Origin: Malus domestica | Lineage: Eukaryota > Streptophyta > Magnoliopsida > Rosales > Rosaceae | Assembly: GCF_042453785.1 (NCBI RefSeq) | Contig: NC_091667.1 | Span: 20,263,501 to 20,327,500, forward strand | DNA: 64,000 nucleotides | Reading direction: 5' to 3' | In this document: piece by piece, positions 23,306-35,249 of the stretch | Layout of the letters: every line of letters begins with the position of its first letter | How positions within the stretch are numbered: the first letter of the stretch is position 1 | Notes under the pieces: generated by a model | What the model was told of the DNA's origin: nothing | Databases searched by the model: none | What the model saw: the letters and a program-made list of their open reading frames with translations, nothing else | Made by a program: the position numbers and the translations under genes

Positions 23306-23472
23306 CCACAAGTCTAGACGTGTGGAAGAAACAGGTAAAAGGACAAAATATGTATCTTGCCCACAAGTCCAGACGTGTGGAAGAATCAAGTAAAATGACA
23401 CAATATGTATTCTTGTCCACAAGTCCATACGTGTGGAAGAAACAAGTAAAAGCGACACAATATGTATTATTG
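23306..23472. repeat. Minisatellite, three units of 55-56 bp
   Basis: Units begin at 23306, 23361 and 23417 with CCACAAGTC(T/C)(A)(G/T)ACGTGTGG and continue GAA(A/T)CA(A/G)GTAAAA, ACA(A/C)AATATGTAT. A partial unit lies upstream near 23216-23260. Open frames on both strands are repeat translations. It lies about 350 bp upstream of the LRR gene start. Confidence 0.75.
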
Positions 23473-23809
23473 TTAGGTGTGACTTGACTTCACTCCACAC
23501 AAGTGGCCTGGAATTACTACACAACAATCGTGTTAAAGAGCATCCAAGTATATAAAAAAACTAATACATGATGACTCGTCTCTTCAAAACATTGATAACA
23601 TCTGCAAAGACTGCATCAACAATCAACACAAATCCGTGTTGAGTGTTTGATCCGTTTATGTTTTAGAAGCCTGTTTTGTACTCGTAATTCACATTATTTG
23701 GACCCGGCTAAAAAACACAAAAACCATCTTTCAACCCTTGAGAGAACAAATTCACATTTATTTTCCAAAAGGGTGTGAAAATCTCCTCAAATTTATGTAA
23801 AGCAATTAG

Positions 23810-26610
23810 AAAGGAGGAATCCAATTAGAACCAAAGCTTAAAGTTGGAGGAGAAATCCAGACGTCAATCTGGAGAGTCGCCAGAAATGACATTCTGAAAT
23901 CCCCCTTCAAATTCGTTAGTTAAATAAAAGAGAGATCTAGATATGCAAGAGAGCTCATGTTTCCAATGACATTGGGAATTAAGCCAGTTAATTAGTTGTC
24001 AGAGAGGACAACACGAACAAGAGATTTAGAAGAATTTAAGGTAATTAGAGAAGGAAGACTGCATTCAGCCAATGCCAAGTTCCTAAGACCTGGAGTTTAT
24101 TAGTTGCTTCCAGCCATTCATAACCATTAATGAGATTGCTCCAAGTCAAGTCCAAACATGTCAAACAAGAAATAAGAGGAAGACATGAATTGAGATTTTC
24201 AGCATTCGTAATGTCATTACCTGTAAGATCATAATATGCAACAGTGTTGAGTTTTCCAACCTGACTAGGAAGTTGACCACCAAAAGAAGCATAAGAGAGA
24301 TTAAGATATCTTAAACTTAAGAGAAGCAATGAAATATGGAATTTGGCTCACAATGAAGTTAATATCCCAAAGGTCCAAATACTTCAAATGCTACAACTCA
24401 ATCAGTTTTAGGACTCGTCGTCTTACCTCACAAATATCACCAACGAACTTCCAGTCTCCTTTCCGATCAAATGAGTGATAGGAGCATATTTATGCGACTT
24501 AGTTAACTTATTTTCTTGCATTTTCATAGCTAGTTTCTACTTATTATAGTGTTTTAATCTATTTTCGTGTGTTTGTAGGTCCAAATAACAAAGTTGGCAA
24601 GAAACTGCAATTTGAAGCATTTTGAAGCAGTTTTGGGCATCATATGGATAGCTTATGAGTGGAGCAAGATGGATTGACGAATTTGAAGACCAAAGACGTC
24701 TAGGAATGTGCTAAAGAGTTGAAGAAATAAATCCAAGACAAAGAAGATAAGGAATCAGCTCAAAAGGAGATATTATCCAAAACCTTATCCAACCTTATCT
24801 TATCCAAACAAACCTTATCTTATCTTATCCTTTCCTAATCTAGCCTTATCTTATCTTATCTTATCCAAATCAGTTTGTGCTCTAATTTCAGCCATTTATA
24901 AGGGATAATTATGCATTTAAAATACATATTTCAGATTCTAGAAGCCTTATCCCTATCCTACATTCGTGTCACACCTTAGCCTTTCTAGAAGCCTTTTTTC
25001 CTAGTTGTGCCGCACCCTATATCCTTGTTCCTGATGGTTTTTGATGTGTAATCCTTTTTCCCCTTGGTTTCTGCCAAACCCTATCCTTTTCCTCAAGGAT
25101 TGTGCAATCCTTTTCCCCTTAGAAATTGTGACAAATCCTTCTCCTTGACAGCCTTGTGCCATGGGTTTGCCCTATAAATATAACTCTTCTGCCACATAAA
25201 TCACCACCACCCCCATATTCATTCTACACCACAATTCACGCCAATTTCTCAGAGATTCATCGAGTAACGCAGCAAGGAAGGAAGAAGGAGCTTTGTGCTG
25301 TGGCTTGCAATCCAAGGAGGGTTCGAATCTGCCGTTGGTGTTGCTGGGACGTTCCTGGTTCTTTCTATCTTTAAATTTGTTTCAATTTTGGCTTTAATGT
25401 TTAATTCAGTTTCTAAAGACATGTGGAACTAATTTCTTTTTAGTTAGAGGTGAATTCGAAACCATGAGTATATGCTTTATATGAATTGATTACATCCGGT
25501 TATTGTTTCTTGAGTCTTGAATGTGATTTGCTTATCTGAGTTATTAAAACTTGTTTATGTATGTTGATTGAGGATGCATACTTAGTTTGCATGCATGAAT
25601 TTGATGCTAGAGTATAAGGGAGTTTCACCTAATCATTATGAACTTATATTCACAAGTAGTAAAAGTCACTAGTCATGATTGTGTTAAGTAAATCCTAGGC
25701 AGAAGTATTATGCTTTTCATAGTTACGAATGTGTCAATGCTTATGATTTTCAAAGAACTTAATGACCTTTGATATGTTTTCTATCATGCTTTTCATAGTT
25801 AGTGGACTTGAGAAGGATAATTTGGTTGTGATGCGTATCCCGTCCAATTCAATGAAATAAGGAAAATCTGATGGTTAATTTGTGCTATCACGGTTAACTT
25901 AGGGTGTTGTCATTCATGGTTTAAAGAAGTAATAACTGGAAATTGGTTTGTTTGCATATGTCATGTGTGGAGAAGGACCCTCTAACTAGCCTTTCACCCT
26001 TTTCAATTCATCAAATTCGTTTTCTTAAAGTGTTTTATGCAAGGTTTTTGTTTTAAGTTTTAAATTCGTAAAAAACAATCCCCCTTTCATTAAGTCTTGT
26101 TAGTTAAGTCATAATCTGTTTTCTTTTAATCTTTTGAGTCAAGTTAAGTTTATTTTCGTCAAAATCACTTGTTAGGTCTAGAATTGAGTTTTTTTTATTG
26201 TTTGTTGTTGTTTTGAGTGTTTTGAGTCAATTTTGAGTCTATAGAGTCTAATTTAGTGTTTTTAAGTCTTATTTGTGTTGATTAGCATCCCTAGTTAATC
26301 TCCGGTCTAGAACAATCCCTCCTAGTTAATCTCCGGTCTAGAACAATCCTTACATGTTTACTACAATTATCAACAATAGGGTTTAATTTGTGTGTCAAGT
26401 TAAATTTCACATCAATGAGTCAACTTGATTCACACAATCCCATCCCAATGTAACATGGCTGGTTCGGTTGTTGCAATGGATGCCTAACCATTTGCGAGAA
26501 TCTTGCTTGTGGGCTTCTCTTCCCCATGGAGAGAGAAGATTGTAGTCATTCACGAGGCCCTGTTTGAAAGCAAGGAGTGCTTCCCTTTCCCTCTCTATGC
26601 ACCTCATCAC
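23810..26610 (-). pseudogene. Decayed second RLP copy split by an LTR-type insertion
   Basis: Minus-strand pieces of a receptor-like protein remain on both sides of a 1.9-kb insertion. To the right, 26610-26420 encodes the N-cap (CIEREREALLAFKQGLVNDY with WLGIHCNNRT). To the left, 24329-24045 encodes LRRs (LRYLNLSYASFGGQLPSQVG, DLTGNDITNAENLNSCLPLI), and scattered LRR-like sequence continues to about 23810. The layout parallels the neighbouring RLP at 20440-22953, so it is a tandem duplicate. Internal sequence between the N-cap and the LRRs is short and degraded, and no complete frame survives. Confidence 0.75.
24476..26414. mobile_element. Solo-LTR-like or non-coding LTR element, 1.94 kb
   Basis: The element begins TGATAGGAGCATATTTATGC and ends AAATTTCACATCA, giving TG..CA termini, and is flanked by the 5-bp direct repeat ATGAG (24471-24475 and 26415-26419). 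No pol domain is visible, so it is either a solo LTR or a large non-coding LTR element. It contains a short run of CTTATCTTATC repeats (about 24785-24865) and a duplicated CCTAGTTAATCTCCGGTCTA block near 26290-26340. It interrupts the second RLP copy. The intact ends and duplication suggest it is not very old. Confidence 0.7.
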
Positions 26611-26619
26611 CTTGTGGCC

Positions 26620-28080
26620 AATTACTCATCTTGAAGAAATATACTAAATCATGAAATGAACCCGAAACAGTCTTAAAAGTTCTTTCAGTACCTCAACCAA
26701 CCTGGGGAAGCTGAAATCACCAAAACTTAAAACCCAGCAAGCAAAAGCTTCACAGCTCACAGAAAATCTATTCGCACCAAAAAACCAGTAAAGCACTTTT
26801 TCAGTTGACCCCCAAAAAAAAAAAAACACAAAATCCCTTTAAGCTTCTTATCCAATATTCAAAACCCTTATTTCACATTTTCTATGATCATCTTTATTTT
26901 AGGTATTTGGGGAATCCTCCTTAATAGACGAAATAGTCTCGTTAAGCTAATTCCACCCACTTCTTGAATCACATAAAGAGGTTCCTATTGGTCAAAGAAA
27001 TGAGCAACCACGTGGTTGAAGTCTTATCTTAGCACTTTATCACCTATCTTTGCCAGGGGAGTCCCGTCTTTCCATCCCTTCCTACACCAAATTGCCCATG
27101 TGCTGTCATTGCCCACAAAGCTTCACTTTTCTGGGTTTCTTTCACTCTACGTCCTTAAAAACATACCACGAGTCAAGGGTATTAAATTAAGTAACAATAA
27201 AATCATTCTCGTATTAATTTACTCCACAATTTTTCTAAATCCCACCGCCAACGGTGTTGGAGTTTATTGGTGAGATTTGAATTGAATTTTGTTGTGTGGA
27301 TTGATTGGGAATGGGGCCAACGGCCAACACAAGCCGAGACTTTCAATCATTTGCTAACTTTACGACTAATAAGGTGCACCAGGGTACAATTTAGTATTTA
27401 ATCTTGATTTTTCCTTACTATAAAATAATATTTAAAAATAATAAAAAATAAAAAATAAAAAAAAAAGTTTAGATACAAATCATGAGTGAGCATCTTTGTA
27501 AAGGTGGTGAAGATATGAATCTTTTGGACACAAAATGTTGAGACACAAATGCATAAACCCATGAGAATAATGTTTGTCTTCAAGATGAACTGCATGTTAA
27601 AAAGAAACCGAAATGAGATTCTTAAACGATTCCACCCCGCCCCTTCTTTTCTCTCCTCCTCTCTTTCCAATATCGCTTGTACGATAAACTTGTTCATAGG
27701 ATAGTAAAAGTTGTTCAGAACCACGCTAAGTATATGATTAAGATGAATGTGATTTTACCTAAACTATATCAACACGGTGTTCGTTAAGCACCATATATAC
27801 TCAAATTAAATCTAAACAGAAAAGAACTACATTGTATGGATTTGTTCTACTCAAAACGAAAAATCCCTTACCTACCTTTTTTGGGGATAGTATCCCTACA
27901 TGTACACAGCCTGCACCTTTGTTTGTACATGAACTGCACCTGCTGCTTCCCTAACAACGACCAGACACTATATAAGAATTGAGAAATGTATTTATACAGA
28001 AACGATAACAGAGCAAAAAACACTGAAGCAAAGAGAAACAGGCACAAAACAATGAATAATAGAGCCAAAGGCAGAGTAAA
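26620..28080. other. Intergenic DNA with a leader-like fragment
   Basis: At about 26644-26830 on the minus strand, AAGTGCTTTACTGGTTTTTT and the text to CCAGGTTGGTTGAGG look like a fragment of a plant gene leader or captured exon with no attached gene. The rest, 26900-28080, is AT-rich and carries no supported gene. Confidence 0.3.
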
Positions 28081-28086
28081 GCTCAC

Positions 28087-28200
28087 CTTGATTGAGAAAT
28101 TTCGGTCAATGTCATTAGGATCCATTTCGGTCTCTCTGAGATCCCAATCAACATCAGAGTGAAAGCCACTAATTCTTTGACGGATTGGACGCATTTTCAA
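28087..28200 (-). CDS. Possible first coding exon of an unrecognised gene
   Basis: A minus-strand stretch begins MKMRPIRQRISGFHSDVDWD, continues with an acidic segment and ends DRNFSIK at a strong donor (AAG|GTGAGC at 28086-28085). The charged, non-repetitive composition looks like real coding sequence and contrasts with the hydrophobic translation beyond the donor. Following exons were not identified. It could be an orphan exon or a gene fragment. Confidence 0.3.
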
Positions 28201-28994
28201 ACTCCAAGTTTATTCCACTTTTAGTTTGGGACACAAAGACCAGCTCTCACTATTGTTTTTCCCCAAATTAAACGTTCAGAATTTTTTTACTCTTGTTAAT
28301 ATATGTTATATAGGACAATACATATAAGTTGCCATCAAAGCTAAGTACGAATGCGTGTGAGAGAGAAGTGAGTGCTAGGTTTGTGAGCATTGACAACCAT
28401 GACAAGTGAGGGTGGGAGAAGAATGGGATGGATACTGTGTGAGGTTAAGACAGCAAGTTCGAAAAGAAATTGTTAAAACTTAATCAGAATCCTAGTCATT
28501 AAAACGATCTAATACAAACAAACAAGCAGCCTTTACGTATGTAACTTGCTTGCAAGCCCATTGGTTACCGGAGTTGCCTCACACAACATATGGCTAAATT
28601 CATCCTGTGCCTGTTTTGGAGAGAAGAGCGCGATATATTGTAGAAGCATATGGAGTTTCCATGTGTGAAATGTTTATACTATTATAGTAAGACATTACTC
28701 AAATCTAGATAGAAACAAATCATTGTTCGCATATAAATGTATTCATTGTCATTCTTTTTTTAAGCTAACTCCACTCAAAGAACTCTCAATACTTACATAA
28801 AACACAAAAAAAAATCCTGCAAAATTTGTGTACGGGCAATCTACTTCTAGAAACAGATTCCCGATACAAAACAAGGAAAAACACAAATGACGATACAAAT
28901 AACCCCTGCTCTAGACACTTTCTTTCGGTTTTCTATAAAGATTGTTGTAAATGGCAACGACTAGCATACAAATAAGATAAGAATTGCATTCTTA
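28201..28994. other. Intergenic spacer and 3' UTR of the 645-aa gene
   Basis: AT-rich sequence without a supported gene. The part next to 28995 is the expected 3' UTR of the minus-strand gene. Nothing else is seen. Confidence 0.4.
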
Positions 28995-30932
28995 CTACTG
29001 AGTTCTGACTTTCTTTAACCTGTACATGAGGGACTCAATAGATTTTTGTAAGCTTGTGCTATCTCTCTGTGCCACTTCCTGAGAAGCGAGGTGTAAACTT
29101 TGAATCCCGCGACCCAAACTGGCGATTGATGGAGCTGCAGGTAGTGATTCAGCAGCACATTCAATCCCATCTCCATACGCAACCAGACCAGCACAAGTTG
29201 CAATACTACATCCAAATGTAGCCCACGGTAGGACACCAATTTTCTGGATATGCCGTTTCCTCATTATTTGATAGAATGCTGTTCTCATGGCTGAAAAGCT
29301 AGTCTTCTCTGCAGCAGCTATAACACTATGGGCAGCTGCTCGGATCTTCTCAGCAGAAGCAGTTGCTTTCAGTATAGTTGTTGATTTGACACCTGGAGCT
29401 ACCACTTTTGAGGGGCCAACAGTTTTACTAAGAGCAAATCCCAATGTCTTATGGGTTTGACTTAGAAAGAGTTTGAGTGAAGCTGGGATTTTAAACGTCA
29501 CCACTTTCATCAAGGTTGAAGCAGGAACCTTGAGTGTCGCGGCCTTAGAGAGTGAAGATGCTCCTAAAACTGCTGTTGCCCCGGCCCCTACTGCCACCAA
29601 TGGTTTGTCAGTTAGTAGTCGTTTCCTGTCAGTGTCATTTGACATTTCCCCCTCACCTTCGCAATTATTAACAAGCTCTCCGACCATATCCTTGACCTCT
29701 AAAGGGACAGGAGTGTTCCAGTGTTTTCTAAGACCTGCTAAGCCACTAGCATCCACTACTGCCACTATGGTCTTGAACTTCTTTGTTTGGCCACGAAGTG
29801 CCTCTACCAGCAGAGCATGTGACTTGTCCTCAACTGGAAGATCAGAAAACTCAACCTTATTTAAATTCGAATCCCTTATTTTATTAAAGGGAAGCCGACC
29901 AGCATTATTCAGGGAAATTCTCAGCCCCTCGACTGCAATCCGAAAGGCATAGACTTCAGATATAACACTGGTATCTACAGCTTCACCTCTGTTCACATCA
30001 TAAAGCATCTTTTGCGCATAAGCTAAAGCCTTTCCCATTGCTGGGAGATCAGAAAAGATATTATGTAGATCCAAAAGAAATGGATAAATCGACTGAGCAA
30101 ACTGTGGGGCCTCATAATTGGATTGTAGCTGGATTTCTTTAGGCGCCACCTCAGAAACAGAAGTTGATGGATTTAACCTCGATATTGATAAATCAATATA
30201 TGGGGATAATAACTTAACCATCTGTGACTGTATATCATTGGTTATGTATAGCCTCCTCAAACTCGATGAAGCAACTGAACCCACTTTCTGTGGAACCAAA
30301 CTACTAACTAAACCTTGGAACTTGCTCAGTGTTTCAAGTTCACCCGGGGTATTCTCCGCACCAGAACTTTTTACAAATGGCAATTCAAGCACCAAGAATG
30401 ATGATCCAACCTCCTGAGCCACCCTCTTGGCTGCCAAAAAATGTCCATGAAAACCAACCCCAAAAATCTTTTGTAAAACCAAGTTTCCTGCAATATCTTC
30501 ATACCTCTCCTTATTAACCTTCTCCAAAAAACATCGTTTGAGAACTCCTAACGATGAAGTGGGAAATGAGTAGTCAAAACCATCACTCAAGACACTTTCT
30601 TCTGATTGAATTTCAGTCAGAGTTGAATGACCCACCTGGGCAACGACAGCATCAGGTCTAATCTCCCTAATTAGACAATCAGCATCCGATGCTGACCACT
30701 GTGATAAACTTTGAGCAGAAAGTATGTATATTACAGACTGAGTTTCAGGCTCCCTTACCGCGTAAACAAATTGTTTCGTGCGTTCAGGTATTCGGAGTTT
30801 GTGCACTAACTCATTCGATATTGTCAAGTCATCGGATTTCAGTACTGAAAAGGGCCAAATATTTCGTAGGTTCAAAACAAATGCAAGTGCCATAACAATA
30901 GCACTAACCCTTCCTAATTTCGGAGACCGCAA
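28995..30932 (-). CDS. Large conserved plant protein, 645 residues, function unknown (TraB-like N-terminal region possible)
   Basis: A single uninterrupted exon encodes MRSPKLGRVSAIVMALAFVL and onward. Residues 8-26 form a hydrophobic segment, a likely signal anchor. The region around 68-105 (VIYILSAQSLSQW then IREIRPDAVVAQVG) has the shape of TraB-type domains, where a small strand pair precedes a conserved ExRPD segment; this is a weak resemblance. The centre contains regular helix-forming stretches, and from about 490 to 590 Ala/Lys-rich and hydrophobic stretches suggest membrane association (GVLPWATFGCSIATCAGLVA). It ends MYRLKKVRTQ with TAG at 28997-28995. The start is the first ATG after a run of upstream stops. 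Open frames near 30943-31499 have no coding support and probably reflect the 5' UTR. I cannot name a function. Confidence 0.85.
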   Translation of the reverse strand: MRSPKLGRVSAIVMALAFVLNLRNIWPFSVLKSDDLTISNELVHKLRIPERTKQFVYAVREPETQSVIYILSAQSLSQWSASDADCLIREIRPDAVVAQVGHSTLTEIQSEESVLSDGFDYSFPTSSLGVLKRCFLEKVNKERYEDIAGNLVLQKIFGVGFHGHFLAAKRVAQEVGSSFLVLELPFVKSSGAENTPGELETLSKFQGLVSSLVPQKVGSVASSSLRRLYITNDIQSQMVKLLSPYIDLSISRLNPSTSVSEVAPKEIQLQSNYEAPQFAQSIYPFLLDLHNIFSDLPAMGKALAYAQKMLYDVNRGEAVDTSVISEVYAFRIAVEGLRISLNNAGRLPFNKIRDSNLNKVEFSDLPVEDKSHALLVEALRGQTKKFKTIVAVVDASGLAGLRKHWNTPVPLEVKDMVGELVNNCEGEGEMSNDTDRKRLLTDKPLVAVGAGATAVLGASSLSKAATLKVPASTLMKVVTFKIPASLKLFLSQTHKTLGFALSKTVGPSKVVAPGVKSTTILKATASAEKIRAAAHSVIAAAEKTSFSAMRTAFYQIMRKRHIQKIGVLPWATFGCSIATCAGLVAYGDGIECAAESLPAAPSIASLGRGIQSLHLASQEVAQRDSTSLQKSIESLMYRLKKVRTQ

Positions 30933-30942
30933 TCCTCCTAAC

Positions 30943-31620
30943 TCAACTCAATAAGTAACACTCTAATTCTTTCTTAGCCAAAACTAAGCCGAAAATCTTC
31001 AAACTCATAACCCCACGTAGAAAATAACTCCAAATCCTCAGTTCCAAACTGAATTTCCAATTCCCACCTAATTTTCCGAGCATCCAAACAGAGCACACCC
31101 AAAAAACCCAAACCACGCAGAATTCAATACGATTCGATATTACCCAGACGAGGGAGTTCAATGAACATTACAGGAACATTTCAATGCGATATCAAAAGAA
31201 CCCTAAACAGAAAAATCGAAATTATCTCATTAATTACCAGAATCAAAAAGTACTTTTTCCAGAAATCAGAAGTTAATTCGTCCTCCTTATAAGTACCTGA
31301 TTAATGGGTCGATTTCTGTATCAGAAATTGTATTCCTTCTCTTTGGATGCCAATCATCCGCAACGCCAGGACTTCGGAGATCAGATACTTGCACCTGAGG
31401 CAGCTCGGCGTAGCTGAAAACAACAAAAACTGCAGGACCCAGATTCCAAAAACCCGAAACCCAGAAATTAAAATCCTCCCGATTGACCCATATTAACAAT
31501 CTTTCTTCTGGGTTCTCTACTCTGCGGATTGAGCCAATCCAACATCCCTCTCTAGCTCTGACGGAAGCCCTTGAAATAGCTCAGAACCGTGGGGAGTGAA
31601 CGAAAGAATCTTGAAGGTTG
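30943..31620 (-). promoter_or_regulatory. Leader and promoter region of the 645-aa gene
   Basis: The 690 bp upstream of the ATG contain a possible leader intron: a donor-like CAG|GTACTTATAAGG on the minus strand near 31297 and an acceptor-like run nearer the ATG. Translations of the open frames here lack conserved features. The boundary of transcription is not visible. Confidence 0.3.
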
Positions 31621-31793
31621 TGGTATTTTCGTAATATAATTTTACGATTCATGAGTTCACTTACGGCCCAAAACTAAGAATACTTTTTTAGGGCCATGAA
31701 CTGTACGTTTATTTGGGCCACAAAACAAAGCCCGTAATACGCAACCGCAGATTGACTTGTCAACCGTTAAAGTTTCTAATCCGAACTAAAAAA

Positions 31794-31923
31794 CAAGTGA
31801 TCATCTACTACAGTAGTGGAGATGAGTGTTGTTCTTACACTACGGCGTGGGTTCAAACCCCGTCAGCTCCCTAATCTAATATCTAATCTAATCAATCTAT
31901 CATTTGACCCAAAAAAAAAATCG
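31794..31923 (+). mobile_element. tRNA-derived SINE with target duplication
   Basis: The element begins CAAGTGATCATCTACTACAG, carries A-box-like TAGTGGAGATGAG and B-box-like GGGTTCAAACCCCG, then a TCTAATCTAATC stretch and an A-rich tail. The direct repeat GAACTAAAAAA flanks it (31783-31793 and about 31925-31935). tRNA-like head, A tail and an 11-bp or longer duplication identify a SINE. Confidence 0.75.
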
Positions 31924-32199
31924 GAACTAAAAAATTTCTAATCTGAAAATTTGAAAAACTATAATAGAAATTGGAATTAATTTATTACAAATTATGTTAT
32001 AGATAAACGTATATCAAGTTGGACAGTATTCAAAAACTTGTTAATTATATCAAATTCCACATTATATTTCAAGTTTTTTTAATTAACTTTGATTTTGAAA
32101 ATTATAAATATTGTAATTTAGAAAATTGTGATTGTATTCGATTCAATTCCAAAAATTTTGAATGAAAATTGAATTTTTTTTTTATTTTTAAAATCATCT

Positions 32200-33560
32200 C
32201 CTAATTCCTAAGTAGGATGGATGAGGACTAAAGTGAAGAACCACAAACATTAGCGGGCAAACTTGAAACTGAATTTTTCGTTAAAGTGGGAAGTTGGCCA
32301 TCTCATCACTCATCCACGGCGCATTTCAAAAGTAAACAAATAAGAACTACCATGGATCACCACTTCAGGTTAACAAGAACAAGCTTTTCTGTGAACCCTT
32401 CTGAGAAAAGTTTGGATAATCTTGCAAAACTTCCAATGTCCTTAAAAGAATCCTCTAATGTCCTAGTGGATAGAGTGTTGCGTTTCTACCCATGCGTCTA
32501 GAGTTCGAAACTCTTCCCTCCTCTAAATTATTGTAATAGTTTCGAAATCTCCCATTTCGCCCTATTTATAGTGAATAACTTAAAAAATAGGGTAAATAAG
32601 CGGTATGTAGCTTGAGTAGTTAAGGACATTTATCTCTACATGACCTACACATGAGGTCCTTTGTTCGATTTCTCCTTCCCTCAGTGTCGCTTCTTGTGAT
32701 GAAAAATGAATTGAGAAAGGAATCTCATACTTTATACTTGTTTCCAAATGTTCCAAGTGTTCTATTACCATGAAATTACAACTACTAGTAAGGGCATTTT
32801 GGAAAGCTTGAACTCGATACGCAAAAGTATGCCCTGATTATTAAGGCAATCAACCATTTACTACGAGATCAAAAAAAAATAAATAAATAAAAAATCAACC
32901 ATTTACTTTTTCTGTTTATTTTCCATAAGAGTAGGTTCGTATCCCTCTTTCATTTGAACCATTAGAGACCTAACCGAAAATATAAACAAGTAACATAACT
33001 AAATTGGGATAAAATAATCCAATCTAATGATTGTTATGAAATGAAAATCTTGTTTGATTTCGGAGAATGTGTCAATCAGAGAAGTTAAACCAATGATTGT
33101 TATGAAATGAAATCTTATTTTGTCTGATTTCATAGAAACAAACCAACAAATGAGATTGAGATAAAATAATCAAAACCAACGATTATTATGAAACGAAATC
33201 TTATCTTGTCTGATTTCATAGAAACAAACCAACGGATGAGATTGAGATAAGAGAACCTACAACGGTGCATAAGTGATAAAATCTAACTTTGTCAGAAATT
33301 GAATATTTGTATGTTAAAAAGTTTATAAATTAAAATTTAAGATAACACGTCAAAAAATCAAGTTTAGAGAAGTTAAGACAATAATAAATTTACCACGTAA
33401 TCAAATTACTACATAATAAAATATATAGTCCCATATAAATCCATAAAGATATATTAGCCCCTTATTGGGATATATTATTTTTTAATCTCCAAAGATTATT
33501 CGAAGCTCTAAATTAGGTTATATCTATCACTTTTCTAACCTCATATAGAGTCCCTAGTTG
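32200..33560. repeat. AT-rich intergenic DNA with two tRNA-derived SINE-like pieces and diverged direct repeats
   Basis: One SINE-like head lies at 32455-32525 (TCCTAGTGGATAGAGTGTTG, then GAGTTCGAAACTC). A second lies at about 32600-32690 (GCTTGAGTAGTTAAGGACAT, then TTTGTTCGATTTCTCC). At 33010-33260 a unit of about 75 bp around ATGATTGTTATGAAATGAAA and TCTGATTTC is repeated three times with divergence. No coding region is supported. Confidence 0.45.
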
Positions 33561-33699
33561 GGAATGCTCTTATTGTCTAAATATAGACACTAGGTAAAAC
33601 ATTAAAAGGACATGGTTACCAATAAATAGCAAGTACAACTTCCTAGTCAAAACCAACATCTGTTTCATTCTTTAAAATATTACACAAATAATTCTTTTG

Positions 33700-34300
33700 T
33701 TCTATTTGTTTCTTTTTAAATTCAGCAAATATCCACAAGTTATTCTTCAACAACTATAGGTTGAGGGTAGCTCCACCAACCAACATAATCTTTGCCTAGG
33801 TCATTATCCCTCTCAAGTATTCCTTCTCTCATTTTGTTTGGCAGAAGGGTTGATGTTCAAGAAAGTAACTTATTATTTTAGAAATTGAACCATCGTATTA
33901 ATAAATCTAATTACATATCCTTAGGGTAGGAAATTTGAACCTACAAGACATGTAGGATGTGGGAAAATATCAATCTACTTTGAAAAGGAACTGTTTAAAA
34001 TTCTTATCCAAATCTTTCTTCTACAAACATTTCTTTGGTTGGTGTATTTGATGCGTTGGCGGATATTTTTACTCATGTTCACTGCTAAGCCAATGGTATT
34101 TCTCATTGCCTTGTTTGTTACACACTTTATCTTGACAATTTTTGCTCTTGGTTTGAGAAACCTTCTGCCTTTATTCTTGATTTGATATTTGAGGGTTGTA
34201 ATAAGTAGTTTGTTGGCTTCTCTTTGACTCACGTTTGATGCTTCGTTGTATTATTCGTCTTCCATCTTCAATGAAATTGATCCCTTATTTCAAAACATAT
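33700..34300 (+). pseudogene. LINE ORF2 tail remnant (RNase H-like end)
   Basis: The plus strand at about 34050-34215 reads DALADIFTHVHC, a stop, then ISHCLVCYTLYLD and FCSWFEKPSAFILDLIFEGC. A DALA motif followed by a Trp/Pro-rich ending is typical of the C-terminal RNase H-like part of plant L1-type LINE ORF2. It contains in-frame stops. The minus-strand ORF at 33975-34232 is its shadow. Confidence 0.5.
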
Positions 34301-34473
34301 TATTTTCTCGACTGATTAGACAATATTCTAAACTACTTTAATTTACAATAAGAAGAAGATTTAGATATGAGTGCAAGAGTGAACACATTAATCTAACTAT
34401 GTACTTTAACCCATGTCATGGAAAACCTACAAATTTGCAAGTATTTATCAACATTATATATTGCCATATAAAC

Positions 34474-35232
34474 AAGGTGCCAATAAAGAGAGAACCCTAG
34501 CGCCGCTCCCTTACTCCCAAAGTCAAGAATCCCCAAATCCAATCTTATTATAGTTGCTGACCCTTCCTGTTGGATGTTGGATGGGGTCGGTGGCAACCCG
34601 ATCTCCTTCTTCTCTAATCCCTTCTCCTTCTTTCTTAACCCCACCTTCTTCATTTTCCTTTTTTTTTCTTTGGCCCTTGATGTCTCATTGTTTTGCTATG
34701 AGCTTGTCTTATTTTTATTGATTTTTTTCTTTCTCAATTGTTGGCAAATCTTATCTCATATCAAAGTTTCATGCCTTTTCTTTCCAAATTGTTGTTTCTA
34801 CCGGTGAGCTACTGCCCACCTGGTTCAACAATTCAGTTCCTCGAGTTCCGTTCATGGATTTCGGTTGGAGGCGTGCTTTGAGTTTTGATAGCTACTAAAG
34901 TGCTCACATTATTTGGTGGATTATGGGAAGCTTTTAGTGCGGTGGCTTGCCCACCCTATTTTCAATTCATCCTTTCAGTTCGTTGGTTTTTTTTCTTAGT
35001 GGTGGCATCTCGACAATGGTGGTGTGTCTATTTGGTGGAGGATGCTAGTTCTCGTTTCCAAATCTAGGTTTAGCGGCTTAGGCATTATTATGGGCTCGCT
35101 TTTTTGGGGCTTGTTTTCTTATTTTACTTTTGTAGTGGGTTATACTTTTACTTTAGTGTTGTGGATTGTCTTTAAACTTGCCTCACTTTGTATTAGTATA
35201 TTTTATTTTTATTAAAATTAGTTAACAAAAAA
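34474..35232 (+). mobile_element. 5'-truncated LINE-type insertion with poly(A) and 16-bp target duplication
   Basis: The segment ends TTAGTTAACAAAAAAA and is bounded by ATATTGCCATATAAAC (34458-34473) and ATATTGCCATAAAAAC (35233-35248), 15/16 identical. The GT-rich 3' half with phrases like TTTTTGGGGCTTGTTTTC resembles plant L1-type 3' UTRs. The open frames inside are Phe/Leu-rich and not convincing. A poly(A) tail plus a long imperfect duplication shows target-primed insertion. Confidence 0.65.
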
Positions 35233-35249
35233 ATATTGCCATAAAAACT

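Noticed and set aside
29473-30895. Plus-strand ORFs opposite the 645-aa gene
   Set aside because: Antisense shadows of a long, conserved-looking frame; no independent features.
33975-34232. 85-residue Lys/Arg-rich minus-strand ORF
   Set aside because: Antisense of a LINE ORF2 tail; its basic composition reflects that.
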